From the NCBI GenBank assembly GCA_012523405.1, contig JAAYIN010000025.1, forward strand, positions 1 to 64,000: a stretch of 64,000 bases of DNA, given 5' to 3'. The stretch is from Clostridiales bacterium (GTDB lineage Bacteria; Bacillota; Clostridia; Christensenellales; Aristaeellaceae). The notes under the pieces were generated by a model that saw nothing but the letters and a program-made list of their open reading frames with translations, did no database searches and had not been told where the DNA came from. Within the stretch, counting starts at the first letter, position 1, and each line of letters starts with the position of its first letter. Shown here piece after piece: positions 1 through 9,474 of this stretch. Made by a program: the position numbers and the translations under genes.

Positions 1-2652
1 GACCGCTGCATGATAGAAGGCACGGACATTTGGCTTATCTAGATGCGACAATACATCGCTTGCGATCAGCAACAGTTTGCCGCTTTCAACATTTGCTTCC
101 AGAACTAGGGCGAGGTTGTGATTTCTTGTGAAATTATCGATCACGCGTACGATGGGTTTGACGGACGGCAGGAATGAATCCGTGATGAGGGGACGGGAAT
201 GGTAGCTGATGGCGTGCCATTGCCACTGCGCATAGCTGTGGGTGGGAAAATGCTCGAACAATGGATGATCGGCCTCGATCAAGAGACCCATTGTGCCGGG
301 TGCACTGGGAATGCCCTTGCCATCACAGAGCTTGGCAAACATTGGCCAGCACCAGAAGTCAGGGGTGTAGAAACCCTCTACGCTGCATTCGGCTGCAGCG
401 TTTGCAGAAAACACAACGACGGTTTTCCCTTCGCGAAGGGCGTTTTGTTCTGCAAGTGAGAGGGAGGAAGAGATGACGATGCCCTCAGGCGGCTGCATGA
501 TGGGATCGTTTGGATACACCCATAGCGGATATGAGGTTTGTAATTCCTCAAAAGAAATGCGCAATGCTAACTCGGTTGCATCCATTTCGGCGGGCAGTGT
601 GAGGGTGCATGTGCCAATGGTGTGCAATGCGCCTCGCGGGGCAGATGCAAAAGGAAGCGCCTGCTGCATGAGACATAACGAATCACACCAAATTTCAATT
701 GTGGGTGCACCGTAAAGATCGTGTGCGCCGTAATTGCTCACCAAAAGCTCGATCTCAATATTATCCCCTGCAAAATATGTGTAGGAGGAGAACTTTGCGA
801 GAACTACCTGTGTGCTGCAAAATTGCTGCCACTTGGCGGGCGTAATCAGGTTTTTGGACTGAAAGAAGCTGTCCAGTATCCCGACCATGGCAGTGCCTTG
901 ACCAGGGAAATCTTGAAGCCCCAGCAGTTGAAAACCAGTCATGCCTTCTGTGCGCAATAAAGCCTCGATATCTTCGCGGTAGCAATCCACCACCAGCTTA
1001 CCTGATGAACGAACAAAATCATCGCAATAGGGGAGTAAGCCCTTTTGTTCCAGCGCATCCTTAGTCCGCATAAGCGCAGTGGGGTATAGCGGTCCGGAAT
1101 AATCCTCGATCTCACGTGGGTTAGGATAGGTTTGAAATTGCCCAATCTCATGCGCTATGAGCGGCAGTGGCGATAGTGCCAGCGCGTTGTCATAGGTTTG
1201 CATGGTGCATGGGTTTTCCTGCGTTTGTAAATGCCCAAGGGGGATATCATTATGCGAAAAAGAGGCACGGATATTATCTGTTTTGCTTGTGCGCATGATG
1301 ATCCAACAATCATCCTCCGCGATGCATAGCGGGTCTTCCAGAAAGTTGTTTGCGCCCTGCGTGTATAAAATATCTGAACGATAAGCTCTGCACTCTCTCA
1401 TGAGTGCACGGTAGCACTCGCGATTGCCTGTCATTTCGTTTCCTGTGGCAAAGAGAAAGAACGATGGATGGCTTCCAAACTCGCGCAATATCTTGTGTGC
1501 CTGATCGTGCAGGAAGCGATTGAGGACGGGCTCATGGCCAGCATCTTCTGGTGATGCAAAGCAGGTCGCGAAATTAGGCAGCTCTACTTGCAGATAAATG
1601 CCCAATTGATCTGCTGCTTCAAATGCCGCGTGCGTTGGGCACCAGCTGTGGAAACGATAATGGTTGATACCGTAGTCTTTCATAATGCCAAGCACGTTAA
1701 GCCAAGCACAAACGGAAGTAGGCGCATAGCCGGTTTGGGGAAAAATGGCGCAATCGACTGTGCCGCGCAGAAAAATGGGATACCCATTCACGTGAATCTG
1801 CTTGCCTTGCACCATTTGATCTTTGAAAGCTGCGCGAATCGTTTGCGTGGATATACCCTCGCTGTGGTGGAGGGTCATTAGGAGATTGTAATAGGCGGGA
1901 GAAAATTCATCCCAATGATCGGGTTCCTCAATGGGCATCCTGAGGTCAACGTTTGTCAAACCATGTGTTAAAAACACTTCGGTTTGTTTTTTTAATTGAT
2001 GATGTTTTTCGCCTGAGTGCACGTGCTCAAGCTCGATGATTATGGCAGCGGTACATGGATCACCAGCGTTGTGAATTTCAGCCGATATCTCAAACAGCTT
2101 TTCTTTCACATTGCCCATCACCTTGGCGGAAGCAATGTATCGCTGTGAATGGACAGATAGCTGCATATAGCCAATGATGCCATTCCAATTGGTTTGGGTA
2201 TGGTCGGAGTATTGATGCCCGCGCATGAGGCAGGAAGGAAAAGCTGGACTTTGTTCCAAATCATTATCGACGCAAATGGCGAGGATATGCTTTCCTGCTG
2301 TGAGCGAATCACTCAGATCATGCCGCTGGGGGACGATGGTTTCGTCGCTCGTACTGACCTGCCTTCCATCCACCCAAATGGAGGTGAACTTGCTGCGTTC
2401 CAGCTCAAGAAAAATATGCTGCCCTTCCCAACTGCTTGGGATATCTACTTCGCGTTGATACCACGCAGCGCCTGTATAGGGACGAATGCGGGAAAGGTGT
2501 TCTGTTTCGTCTTCATTTAAGGCAAAAGAACCAATGCCGGCTGTCTCGGTTGTGCCAGGCAGCAGCATTTTGTCAGTATAGTGCGTGGGAAGCCGATCTC
2601 TTTCGCCAAGCGAGACCTGCCATGTGCCTTGCAAATCCAGTTGCGTCTGCAT
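1..2652 (-). CDS. Glycoside hydrolase family 2 protein (C-terminal end cut by window edge)
   Basis: The minus-strand frame opens at an ATG ending at 2652, behind a GAGGTGA ribosome site, and runs without a stop to base 1 (884 codons), so the protein is incomplete. Reading it by hand gives the GH2 layout: an N-terminal sugar-binding jelly roll (about residues 1-170), an immunoglobulin-like domain, then the TIM barrel. The probable acid/base is the Glu of an ATGNEM motif near residue 405 and the probable nucleophile the Glu of HEIGQF near residue 502. There is no signal peptide, so it is probably cytoplasmic. Members of the family act as beta-galactosidases, beta-glucuronidases or beta-mannosidases; the specificity cannot be read here. 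It is divergent from a GH35 beta-galactosidase, which suggests shared use on galactosidic glycans. Confidence 0.85.
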   Translation of the reverse strand, partial: MQTQLDLQGTWQVSLGERDRLPTHYTDKMLLPGTTETAGIGSFALNEDETEHLSRIRPYTGAAWYQREVDIPSSWEGQHIFLELERSKFTSIWVDGRQVSTSDETIVPQRHDLSDSLTAGKHILAICVDNDLEQSPAFPSCLMRGHQYSDHTQTNWNGIIGYMQLSVHSQRYIASAKVMGNVKEKLFEISAEIHNAGDPCTAAIIIELEHVHSGEKHHQLKKQTEVFLTHGLTNVDLRMPIEEPDHWDEFSPAYYNLLMTLHHSEGISTQTIRAAFKDQMVQGKQIHVNGYPIFLRGTVDCAIFPQTGYAPTSVCAWLNVLGIMKDYGINHYRFHSWCPTHAAFEAADQLGIYLQVELPNFATCFASPEDAGHEPVLNRFLHDQAHKILREFGSHPSFFLFATGNEMTGNRECYRALMRECRAYRSDILYTQGANNFLEDPLCIAEDDCWIIMRTSKTDNIRASFSHNDIPLGHLQTQENPCTMQTYDNALALSPLPLIAHEIGQFQTYPNPREIEDYSGPLYPTALMRTKDALEQKGLLPYCDDFVRSSGKLVVDCYREDIEALLRTEGMTGFQLLGLQDFPGQGTAMVGILDSFFQSKNLITPAKWQQFCSTQVVLAKFSSYTYFAGDNIEIELLVSNYGAHDLYGAPTIEIWCDSLCLMQQALPFASAPRGALHTIGTCTLTLPAEMDATELALRISFEELQTSYPLWVYPNDPIMQPPEGIVISSSLSLAEQNALREGKTVVVFSANAAAECSVEGFYTPDFWCWPMFAKLCDGKGIPSAPGTMGLLIEADHPLFEHFPTHSYAQWQWHAISYHSRPLITDSFLPSVKPIVRVIDNFTRNHNLALVLEANVESGKLLLIASDVLSHLDKPNVRAFYHAAV

Positions 2653-2675
2653 ATGCTCACCTCATTGATGTGCCC

Positions 2676-2704
2676 ATTGTACTGAATAACAGAGATAATG
2701 TAAA
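2676..2704 (-). promoter_or_regulatory. Promoter for the GH2 gene
   Basis: On the minus strand, -35 TTTACA (2704-2699) is followed by 17 bases and -10 TACAAT (2681-2676), about 24 bases before the GH2 start codon. I see no equally good plus-strand promoter for the GH35 gene in 2653-2953. That 300-base divergent spacer otherwise holds nothing recognisable. Confidence 0.6.
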
Positions 2705-2953
2705 TACATTGTGATTCGCCTATGCTTAATTAGCGCAAAATCCAAAAAGAAATCAGCAATCATGATGAACACAAACGAGCGTAATTGTGGTAAGATCATC
2801 CCATAGAGGGGCGTATCATAACCTCACTTAAGGTACTGTTGAAAGCCTGATTACCCCTTGCTGCTTGAAAAGCAGTTCATCTGGAAGCTATGGCTAGGCA
2901 TAAGATCACGATGGTCGTATAAAGCAATCCAAAGAACAGGGAGGACCGCCCAA

Positions 2954-5011
2954 ATGACTGAATATGGATATACAAACGAGTATCTGACCCGCAATGGCAA
3001 GCCATGGCTACCTGTCATGGGCGAAATTCATTACAGCCGCTACCCAAAGAAAGATTGGGAGCAGGAGCTGCGCAAGATGGCAGCAGGCGGCATTGGGATC
3101 GTATCTACTTATGTGATCTGGATTCATCACGAAGAGGTGGAGGGCTGCTATGATTTTGAGGGACAAAAAGACCTTCGCAGCTTTGCCCAGACCTGTGCTA
3201 AATGCAATCTCCCGTTGCTGCTTCGCATCGGCCCATGGTGCCATGGCGAGGTGCGCAATGGCGGCTTCCCTGATTGGCTCATGAAGAAGCCCTTTGCATT
3301 ACGTGCCAACAGTGACGGATACCTCGCAGCGGCTCACATATACTATCAAGAGGTATTCTCGCGGGTTGAGGGGCTCTTGCACAAGGATGGCGGACCAATC
3401 ATCGGGATACAGATTGAGAACGAATACGGCCACGCTGGAGGGCTTTGCGGCGAAGAGGGAGAGGTGCATATGCGCAATCTCACGGAGATTGCCAAGCAGG
3501 TAGGATTTGATCTGCCTTACTATACCGCGACGGGCTGGGGCGGAGCCGTCATAGGTGACCTGCTCCCAGTGATGGGGGGCTATTGCGATGCGCCATGGGA
3601 TCGCAGCACAAAGAAACTGCCTCCAAACGTCAACTACGTCTTTACGCATGAACGCAATGATTCCAATATAGGCAGCGATAGGCGCATTTTTGATGGACTG
3701 ACCTTTGATCCGCAAAAGTACCCTTTCCTTACGGCAGAACTGGGCGGAGGATTACAGGTGACAAAGCATCGCCGCCCTGTCCCCTCCGCTGCGGATATCG
3801 CCGCCATGAGCCTTGTGAAGCTTGGCTGCGGTGCGAATCTTTTGGGTTACTATATGTACCATGGCGGGACGAACCCCAAGGGTAAATTGACCACGTTGCA
3901 GGAATCTAAGCTGACGGGGTCACCCAATGATTTGCCGATACTGAGCTATGACTTCCAAGCGCCTATCCGTGAATACGGGCAGATCACATCTGCATATAGG
4001 GAAATCAAATTACTTGCGATGTTCCTAGCGGATTTTGGCGAGAAGCTTTGCGCTATGCCGGCTTATTTGTTATCCGACAAGAAAGCTGACCCAAGCAATT
4101 TGGAAGACTTGAGAATGAGCATTCGGCATGACGGCAGGAGCGGTTATGTGTTTATCAACAACCATCAACGGCTGTATGAGATGGCAGCGCATCCAAGTAC
4201 GCAGATAGACATTCAGCTTGATTGTGAAACCATCACCGTTTCTATCCCGCCCATAAAAAACGATGATTTCTTCTTCATGCCGTTTCATTTTCCATTGCGT
4301 CATGGTCGACTGCTCACTGCGCATGCAACTCCGCTTTGCCGATTGAATGCAGAAAATACCGATGAAAAATGGGCGCTTTACGCACAGGGTGAGCCTGCGC
4401 TTCGATTAGAAGACGAAAAAGATCGGAAGCATGTGATTATGCTCACAAAGGAACAAGCGCTCAATGCGTGGAAGGTCAAAGCGGATCAGGAATACCTCGT
4501 GATTTGCTATGATGCGGTATGGCAAAGCGAAGATTTGCTCATGATCCAAGGAAATCTGACGGATGATATTCGCATCTATCCAGCACCGTCCTTTCAGATA
4601 CCTCAATATGAGCGAGGCGCAGATCACAATGGCTGGGCAGTCTTTCATTCGCTCGTACAGCAAAATGAGGAATCTCGCGTGCGGGTCACTCAAGAGGCAG
4701 ATGGAAAGTACACGATTTGTTTGGAGCAAAGGTTGCCTGCAGACGGACTTCTGGAGATTGCTTATGTCGGTGATAGCGCTGAGGTTAAGATAGACGGCGA
4801 GCTGGTTGCTGATGACTTTTATACGGGTGCTACTTGGGAAGTTGGGCTGGATCGACTCAAGGGCGCAGCATGCTTGCAGCTTATCATTCACGCTTTTGAT
4901 AAAGAACATGAAGTATACCTTCAGAATCCACTTTCACTAGAAGACCGATATGCGGCAAAGCTGATTGAGGCGAAGGTGCGGCCTATGCGGCGTACCGAGG
5001 TGCGATTTTAA
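2954..5011 (+). CDS. Beta-galactosidase, glycoside hydrolase family 35
   Basis: The protein is 685 residues. It starts at the ATG behind GGGAGG; an in-frame TTG 32 codons upstream has no ribosome site and its added residues look non-coding. The GH35 barrel is clear: an N-terminal GEIHYSRYP strand, the acid/base in GIQIENEYG (about residue 156), and the nucleophile in TAELGGG (about residue 261). The C-terminal third is beta-sandwich-like. There is no signal peptide, so oligosaccharides are probably cleaved after uptake. GH35 enzymes remove terminal beta-galactose with retention of configuration. The gene is divergent from a GH2 enzyme and followed by an unrelated membrane protein. Confidence 0.9.
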   Translation: MTEYGYTNEYLTRNGKPWLPVMGEIHYSRYPKKDWEQELRKMAAGGIGIVSTYVIWIHHEEVEGCYDFEGQKDLRSFAQTCAKCNLPLLLRIGPWCHGEVRNGGFPDWLMKKPFALRANSDGYLAAAHIYYQEVFSRVEGLLHKDGGPIIGIQIENEYGHAGGLCGEEGEVHMRNLTEIAKQVGFDLPYYTATGWGGAVIGDLLPVMGGYCDAPWDRSTKKLPPNVNYVFTHERNDSNIGSDRRIFDGLTFDPQKYPFLTAELGGGLQVTKHRRPVPSAADIAAMSLVKLGCGANLLGYYMYHGGTNPKGKLTTLQESKLTGSPNDLPILSYDFQAPIREYGQITSAYREIKLLAMFLADFGEKLCAMPAYLLSDKKADPSNLEDLRMSIRHDGRSGYVFINNHQRLYEMAAHPSTQIDIQLDCETITVSIPPIKNDDFFFMPFHFPLRHGRLLTAHATPLCRLNAENTDEKWALYAQGEPALRLEDEKDRKHVIMLTKEQALNAWKVKADQEYLVICYDAVWQSEDLLMIQGNLTDDIRIYPAPSFQIPQYERGADHNGWAVFHSLVQQNEESRVRVTQEADGKYTICLEQRLPADGLLEIAYVGDSAEVKIDGELVADDFYTGATWEVGLDRLKGAACLQLIIHAFDKEHEVYLQNPLSLEDRYAAKLIEAKVRPMRRTEVRF

Positions 5012-5061
5012 ATGATGACGAAATCGAGCACGAATCTATAGATAATGATCGGAATACAGTA

Positions 5062-5090
5062 TTTAATTTCATGATGAAATGTGATACAAT
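5062..5090 (+). promoter_or_regulatory. Possible promoter for the DUF554 gene
   Basis: TTTAAT, 17 bases, TACAAT, about 80 bases before the DUF554 start codon. The -35 is weak, so this is a modest candidate. Confidence 0.4.
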
Positions 5091-5170
5091 TCTTGGTATA
5101 CGAATGCTTGCTATGCAGCGTAGTAGTACCGATCTAAGGTACGCATATCTATAGAAGGTGGGGGATCAGT

Positions 5171-5890
5171 ATGCCCGTCGGTGTAATCACTAACAGCGTA
5201 TTAGTACTTCTTGGCGGCTTGCTTGGAAGTGGTTTGAAGCGGTTCATACCTGCGTCGCTGAAGGAATCTCTGCCTAAGGTTTTTGGATTTGTTGCCATCA
5301 GCATGGGGCTGATGAAGGTGATTGTGGCGAGCAGCCTTGTGAGCGTGACAATGTCGATATTGATCGGCACTATTTTGGGTGAGGTACTGGGCATAGATAA
5401 GGTTCTTCGCAGATGGGCGACATGGCTCATTTCAAAAACGAGGAAGAGCGAAGCACCAAAGCACACGCTTGCCAGCGGCGAACCTGTACGCGATGAAGCA
5501 TTGGAACTGCTGATCTTGGCAGCTGTATCGTTTTGCGTTAGCGGGACGGGGATATTCGGCGCTCTTGAGGAAGGGTTTAGCGGAGATAGCAGTGTGCTGC
5601 TGTCAAAGTCAGGACTTGATTTCTTTACGGCCGTCCTCTTTGCGTCGGTTGCAGGTCTGAGCATTTCATTTCTATCTTTGCCGCAGCTTGTTATCATGCT
5701 GATTATGTTCTCCTTGGGTGGATGGATTGCACCCTTTATGACACCTGAAATGAAGAACAACTTCCTTTCTGTTGGCGGTGCAATCACATTGATGAACGGT
5801 TGCACAATGGCAAAAATGAGTGATATCAAAGCGATTAATGCGGTTCCATCCCTTACGCTGGTTTTGGTTTTCTCGCTCTTCATCAAATAA
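5171..5890 (+). CDS. DUF554 family integral membrane protein
   Basis: The 239-residue protein is almost entirely hydrophobic. It opens with a glycine-rich helix (GVITNSVLVLLGGLLGSGL) and has about six to seven predicted membrane segments separated by short charged loops, including a loop near residues 80-105. This matches the DUF554 (YdfK-like) family, putative membrane transport proteins without a settled substrate. The start follows GAAGGTGGGGGA. It stands alone, closed by a terminator shared with the convergent deacetylase gene. Function unknown beyond membrane location. Confidence 0.8.
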   Translation: MPVGVITNSVLVLLGGLLGSGLKRFIPASLKESLPKVFGFVAISMGLMKVIVASSLVSVTMSILIGTILGEVLGIDKVLRRWATWLISKTRKSEAPKHTLASGEPVRDEALELLILAAVSFCVSGTGIFGALEEGFSGDSSVLLSKSGLDFFTAVLFASVAGLSISFLSLPQLVIMLIMFSLGGWIAPFMTPEMKNNFLSVGGAITLMNGCTMAKMSDIKAINAVPSLTLVLVFSLFIK

Positions 5891-5915
5891 TGAAAAGTCC
5901 GATATCATCATCAAT

Positions 5916-5951
5916 AAAAACCCTGCCACGCATCATGCTTGGCAGGGTTTT
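5916..5951. terminator. Bidirectional terminator
   Basis: Inverted repeat with arms AAAACCCTGCC and GGCAGGGTTTT around a 13-base loop, lying between two convergent genes. The A run and T run let it work on both strands. Confidence 0.9.
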
Positions 5952-5966
5952 ATGTGATGCCAATGG

Positions 5967-6770
5967 CTATAGCGAGACCAATGTGCCGCCTAATATCTCT
6001 ATCGGCAAGCCATCATCCACCCGAATCCAAGCGGATGCAGCACTGGGATTGTAGACAAAGTGATTATCAGCTGCAAACTGCAAACGGCTGAACACCTGCA
6101 TGTAATCATAAATCTGGATATTCGTTGCATACCAAATATCATCTCTGCCGCCAACCTTTTGGCAGAATGCTTCGATATGATCCCAATTATTCTCTTGGGT
6201 AAATTCGTAGCTATGTCCCCAGACATACATCAAATATTGGTTCTGCGATTTGTCAATGCTCGTAAAACGATCTGCGCATTCCATTAATTGATGACTGTGG
6301 TGGCAGGTGGCCTTCCATGCCATGAAGTCCTCAGGAATATCAAACCCAAAGGTATCACCAACCACGCGTGAATAGCATACGCCTGTAAATGGCAGCATTT
6401 CTCTGATCTGCGCATTGTGTGATCCGTTGGGATAGGAAAGACCACGAACAGGATATCCCACGATTGCCTCAAGTGCGCGCCTATCCTCCATGACCTGATT
6501 GATGACCAATGGCAAGGGGCAACGGGCAATGGTTGGGTGCGTGACAGTATGGCAGGCTACTTCATGCCCCTCATATAGCGCTGCGGTGTCGCTTGCACCG
6601 ATTAAACGATCATCGTGAAGCATACGCCCTGAGTTCAGGTGGAAGGTTCCTTTGATTCCATAACGGTTAAATAATTCAATGAGGCGAATGTCCTCCGTCC
6701 GCCCATCATCATAGCTCATGGTGAGGCATTTATGCTTCCCTTGGGGGAAACAAGTATAAACCACCTTCAT
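5967..6770 (-). CDS. Polysaccharide deacetylase family protein (CE4/NodB fold)
   Basis: The protein is 267 residues, with an AGGAGG site before the ATG. It contains the NodB motif 1 as TMSYDDG (about residues 18-24), with the catalytic-base/metal aspartates, and motif 2 as HTVTHP (about 96-101), the two metal-binding histidines. A later LSYPNG matches motif 3. No signal peptide is present, so it may act inside the cell or on small substrates such as acylated sugars rather than on the wall. CE4 enzymes remove N- or O-acetyl groups from chitin, peptidoglycan or xylan fragments; the substrate cannot be named here. Confidence 0.85.
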   Translation of the reverse strand: MKVVYTCFPQGKHKCLTMSYDDGRTEDIRLIELFNRYGIKGTFHLNSGRMLHDDRLIGASDTAALYEGHEVACHTVTHPTIARCPLPLVINQVMEDRRALEAIVGYPVRGLSYPNGSHNAQIREMLPFTGVCYSRVVGDTFGFDIPEDFMAWKATCHHSHQLMECADRFTSIDKSQNQYLMYVWGHSYEFTQENNWDHIEAFCQKVGGRDDIWYATNIQIYDYMQVFSRLQFAADNHFVYNPSAASAWIRVDDGLPIEILGGTLVSL

Positions 6771-6919
6771 TAGGGTATCCTCCTTATTTATACGCGATAT
6801 ATCTTCATAATATTATTTTGCCAAATTTCTTGGATCAAGTCAAGATGATTGTTACGCAGGCGCACGGAGGAAAAAACACAAGAATGTAAGAAAAATCCTT
6901 GCTTGAGGCGTGATAGAGC

Positions 6920-6948
6920 TTGACACCAAGAAGCTTCCAATTTATACT
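6920..6948 (+). promoter_or_regulatory. Consensus promoter of the ECF-SAM hydrolase operon
   Basis: TTGACA (6920-6925), exactly 17 bases, TATACT (6943-6948). Transcription would begin near 6955, leaving a leader of about 220 bases before the first gene. Confidence 0.85.
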
Positions 6949-6954
6949 TTGAAT

Positions 6955-7173
6955 GACACAATGAACTGCTTTTATTGCCTGTCAATTGATTGGGACTTAC
7001 GCCCTGCATATCGGCGGCTGTACGCCGCGACGCTTGGCGTCTATTGTGGACTTGGATTCATTCTATCAATGATCGCAGGTCTTTTTCCGTAGCAACAAGC
7101 AATCAATCGTGTATGAAGCCATATACGATTGGAAATGCTTTGCATATCATCATATTATTAGGAGGAATCATTC
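6955..7173 (+). ncRNA. Structured 5' leader, candidate riboswitch or other cis RNA
   Basis: Paired segments seen by eye: 6985-6992 with 7100-7107 (8 bp closing helix); 7003-7007 with 7075-7079; hairpins 7012-7016/7023-7027, 7029-7033/7037-7041 and 7058-7062/7068-7072. A further 11-bp hairpin with one G-U pair (7105-7130, loop AAGC) shares bases 7105-7107 with the closing helix, so the two are at least partly exclusive. It lies just before the ribosome site AGGAGG (about 7161). No U run follows, so control at translation initiation is more likely than termination. I do not recognise a known riboswitch consensus. A 60-codon frame inside has no ribosome site. Confidence 0.5.
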
Positions 7174-7740
7174 ATGGAAAACAAGAAGCTATTCTCTGTC
7201 AGTACCAAAACCATCGTGGCAACCGGCCTTGGTGCAGCGATCTTCATGCTCCTGTTCATGTTCGTTAAAGTTCCCTCGCCCGTTCCGGAAACCAACTTCC
7301 AAACGGCTTACGGCATCGCGGGATTCTTCGGCGCATTGTTTGGACCCATCGCGGGCGGCCTGATTGCGTTCATCGGCCATGCACTCTCTGACTTCGCACA
7401 ATACGGCGCACCGTGGTGGAGCTGGGTTGTAGCAAGCGGCGTATCGGGCTTCATCTTTGGCTTGGCATACAAGTATGTCGACGCTGAAAAAGGCGAGCTG
7501 ACAGTGAAGGACGCTGTGATTTTCAACGTGATTCAGATCATCGGCAACATCATTGCATGGCTGGTTGTGGCGCCATTGCTGGACATCGTGATCTATGCTG
7601 AGGCTGTGAACCTCGTGTTCGCACAAGGCGCCATCGCTGCGCTGATGAACGCGATCAGCTGCGGCGTGATCGGCACCATCCTTCTGTTCATCTATGCCAA
7701 AACACGCACCAAGAAGGGCAGCTTGAACAAAAAAAATTGA
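7174..7740 (+). CDS. ECF transporter substrate-binding (S) component, UPF0397 family
   Basis: The protein is 188 residues with about five to six hydrophobic segments. It resembles UPF0397 S components: an N-terminal TKTIVATGLGAAIF helix, the FGALFGPIAGGLIAFIGHALSDF segment split by small residues, and a basic tail. S components bind one small molecule and toggle in the membrane on the energising module encoded by the next two genes. The substrate is not known for this family; the downstream SAM hydrolases hint at an adenosyl or methionine-related compound, which is inference. An AGGAGG site sits 8 bases before the ATG. Confidence 0.85.
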   Translation: MENKKLFSVSTKTIVATGLGAAIFMLLFMFVKVPSPVPETNFQTAYGIAGFFGALFGPIAGGLIAFIGHALSDFAQYGAPWWSWVVASGVSGFIFGLAYKYVDAEKGELTVKDAVIFNVIQIIGNIIAWLVVAPLLDIVIYAEAVNLVFAQGAIAALMNAISCGVIGTILLFIYAKTRTKKGSLNKKN

Positions 7741-7761
7741 CTTGAAAAGGAACTCTAATTG

Positions 7762-9474
7762 ATGGATAAGCGTATGCCTGTTGTATCGTTTCGAGATTAT
7801 TCGTTTCAATACCACAGTCAGGCTGAGCCCACTCTGCACGATATCAACCTTGATATCTACGCAGGGGAAAAAATATTAATTGTAGGCCCCAGTGGTAGCG
7901 GTAAAAGCACACTGGGGCATTGCTTAAATGGGCTTATCCCGTTCGCGTATCAGGGTGAAATTACAGGCACTCTGGAGATCGCGGGCGAAACTGTGGCAAA
8001 TCAGACGATTTTTGACCGTTCCAAGCGGGTTGGAACAGTGCTGCAAGACCCCGATGGGCAGTTCGTTGGGCTGACGGCGGGGGAGGACATTGCGTTTTCA
8101 TTGGAAAACGACTGCGTTGCTGTGGACGAAATGCGCGAGCGCGTGCGCGACGTTGCGGCGATGGTGGACATGGAGGATCAACTTAGGTTCTCGCCCTATG
8201 AGCTATCGGGCGGGCAAAAGCAGCGCACGGCTTTGGCGGGGGTCATGATTAATCATGTGGACATTCTGCTGTTTGACGAGCCGCTGGCGAACCTTGACCC
8301 CGCTACTGGCAAGACCGCGATTGAAATTATTGATGATATTCATCGCGATTCGGGGAAGACGATCATCATTATTGAGCATCGGCTGGAGGATGTGCTGCAT
8401 CGGCATGTGGATCGCGTGCTCGTGATGAACGACGGGCGAATCATTGCGGATATGGATGCGGATACTTTGCTTTGTTCGACTGTACTAGTAGAGAACGGCA
8501 TCCGTGAACCGCTGTATACCACCGTGCTGAAATATGCGGGCGTGGAGCTTACGCCCGATATGCACCCGGGCAGCATCGATACCATCGCGCTGGACGGCTG
8601 CAAGGACAAGCTCGCTAGCTGGATGCAGCAAGCGGATCGCACGCTTCCCATGGCGAGTGATCATGTGATCCTCAGCATGAAGGAGCTTGGGTTCAGCTAC
8701 GAGGCTGGGCGCAAGGTGCTTTCAGATGTGAATTTCGAGATTTTCAAGGGAGAAATGATCTCCATTGTCGGCAGAAACGGCGCGGGAAAATCCACCATGA
8801 CCAAGCTCCTCTGCGGCTTTGAAAAGCCCGACGAGGGGCGTATTTGCTATGATGGAAAGGACATTGCGGATCAGACGATTCGCGAACGCGCGGAATATAT
8901 TGGCCTTGTGATGCAAAACCCCAACCAGATGATCAGCGAGACGATGATCGCCAAAGAGGTGGGGCTTGGGCTGAAGCTGCGCGGGATTACGGGCGAGGAA
9001 GCGGAAGGTCGCATCGAGAAGGCGCTGAAGATTTGCGGGCTGTACCCGTTCCGCGATTGGCCGATCTCGGCGCTTAGCTTTGGGCAGAAAAAGCGCGTCA
9101 CGGTCGCGTCGATGCTGGTGCTCAATCCCAATATTTTGGTGCTGGATGAGCCGACCGCGGGGCAGGATTACCGCCATTACACGGAGATCATGAAGTTCCT
9201 TGTGGAGCTGAATCAGCAGGGCGTGACGGTGGTGCTCATCACCCACGACATGCATTTGATGCTGGAATACACGCATCGCGCGATTGTATTGAGTGCGGGC
9301 AAGCTCCTTTGCACCGCGCCCGCCAGCCAAGTGCTGACCGATAGCGATGTGATCGAGGAAGCGAATTTGAAGGAAACCTCGCTCTATCAGCTCGCAAAAC
9401 GCTGCGGCATCAAGGATGCAACCGCGTTTGTGCAATGCTTTATCGACCATGAAAGGTGGGTGAGGCAGATTTGA
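7762..9474 (+). CDS. ECF transporter energising ATPase, two fused ABC domains
   Basis: The 570-residue protein carries two complete nucleotide-binding domains. The first has Walker A GPSGSGKST (about residue 43), signature LSGGQKQR (148) and Walker B ILLFDEP (168). The second has GRNGAGKST (about 336), LSFGQKKR (436) and ILVLDEP (456). This A1-A2 fusion is the YkoD-like arrangement often found with dedicated ECF modules. A TTG directly in front of the ATG is an alternative start; the ribosome site AAGGA is weak. The gene overlaps the T component by 4 bases, indicating translational coupling. Confidence 0.92.
   Translation: MDKRMPVVSFRDYSFQYHSQAEPTLHDINLDIYAGEKILIVGPSGSGKSTLGHCLNGLIPFAYQGEITGTLEIAGETVANQTIFDRSKRVGTVLQDPDGQFVGLTAGEDIAFSLENDCVAVDEMRERVRDVAAMVDMEDQLRFSPYELSGGQKQRTALAGVMINHVDILLFDEPLANLDPATGKTAIEIIDDIHRDSGKTIIIIEHRLEDVLHRHVDRVLVMNDGRIIADMDADTLLCSTVLVENGIREPLYTTVLKYAGVELTPDMHPGSIDTIALDGCKDKLASWMQQADRTLPMASDHVILSMKELGFSYEAGRKVLSDVNFEIFKGEMISIVGRNGAGKSTMTKLLCGFEKPDEGRICYDGKDIADQTIRERAEYIGLVMQNPNQMISETMIAKEVGLGLKLRGITGEEAEGRIEKALKICGLYPFRDWPISALSFGQKKRVTVASMLVLNPNILVLDEPTAGQDYRHYTEIMKFLVELNQQGVTVVLITHDMHLMLEYTHRAIVLSAGKLLCTAPASQVLTDSDVIEEANLKETSLYQLAKRCGIKDATAFVQCFIDHERWVRQI

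Noticed and set aside
1-2652. Several plus-strand frames in the first 2.6 kb
   Set aside because: They are shadows of the GH2 gene on the minus strand, which has clear domain motifs and a ribosome site.
6910-7092. 60-codon frame before the ECF operon
   Set aside because: It starts inside the promoter, has no ribosome site, and overlaps the RNA helices.
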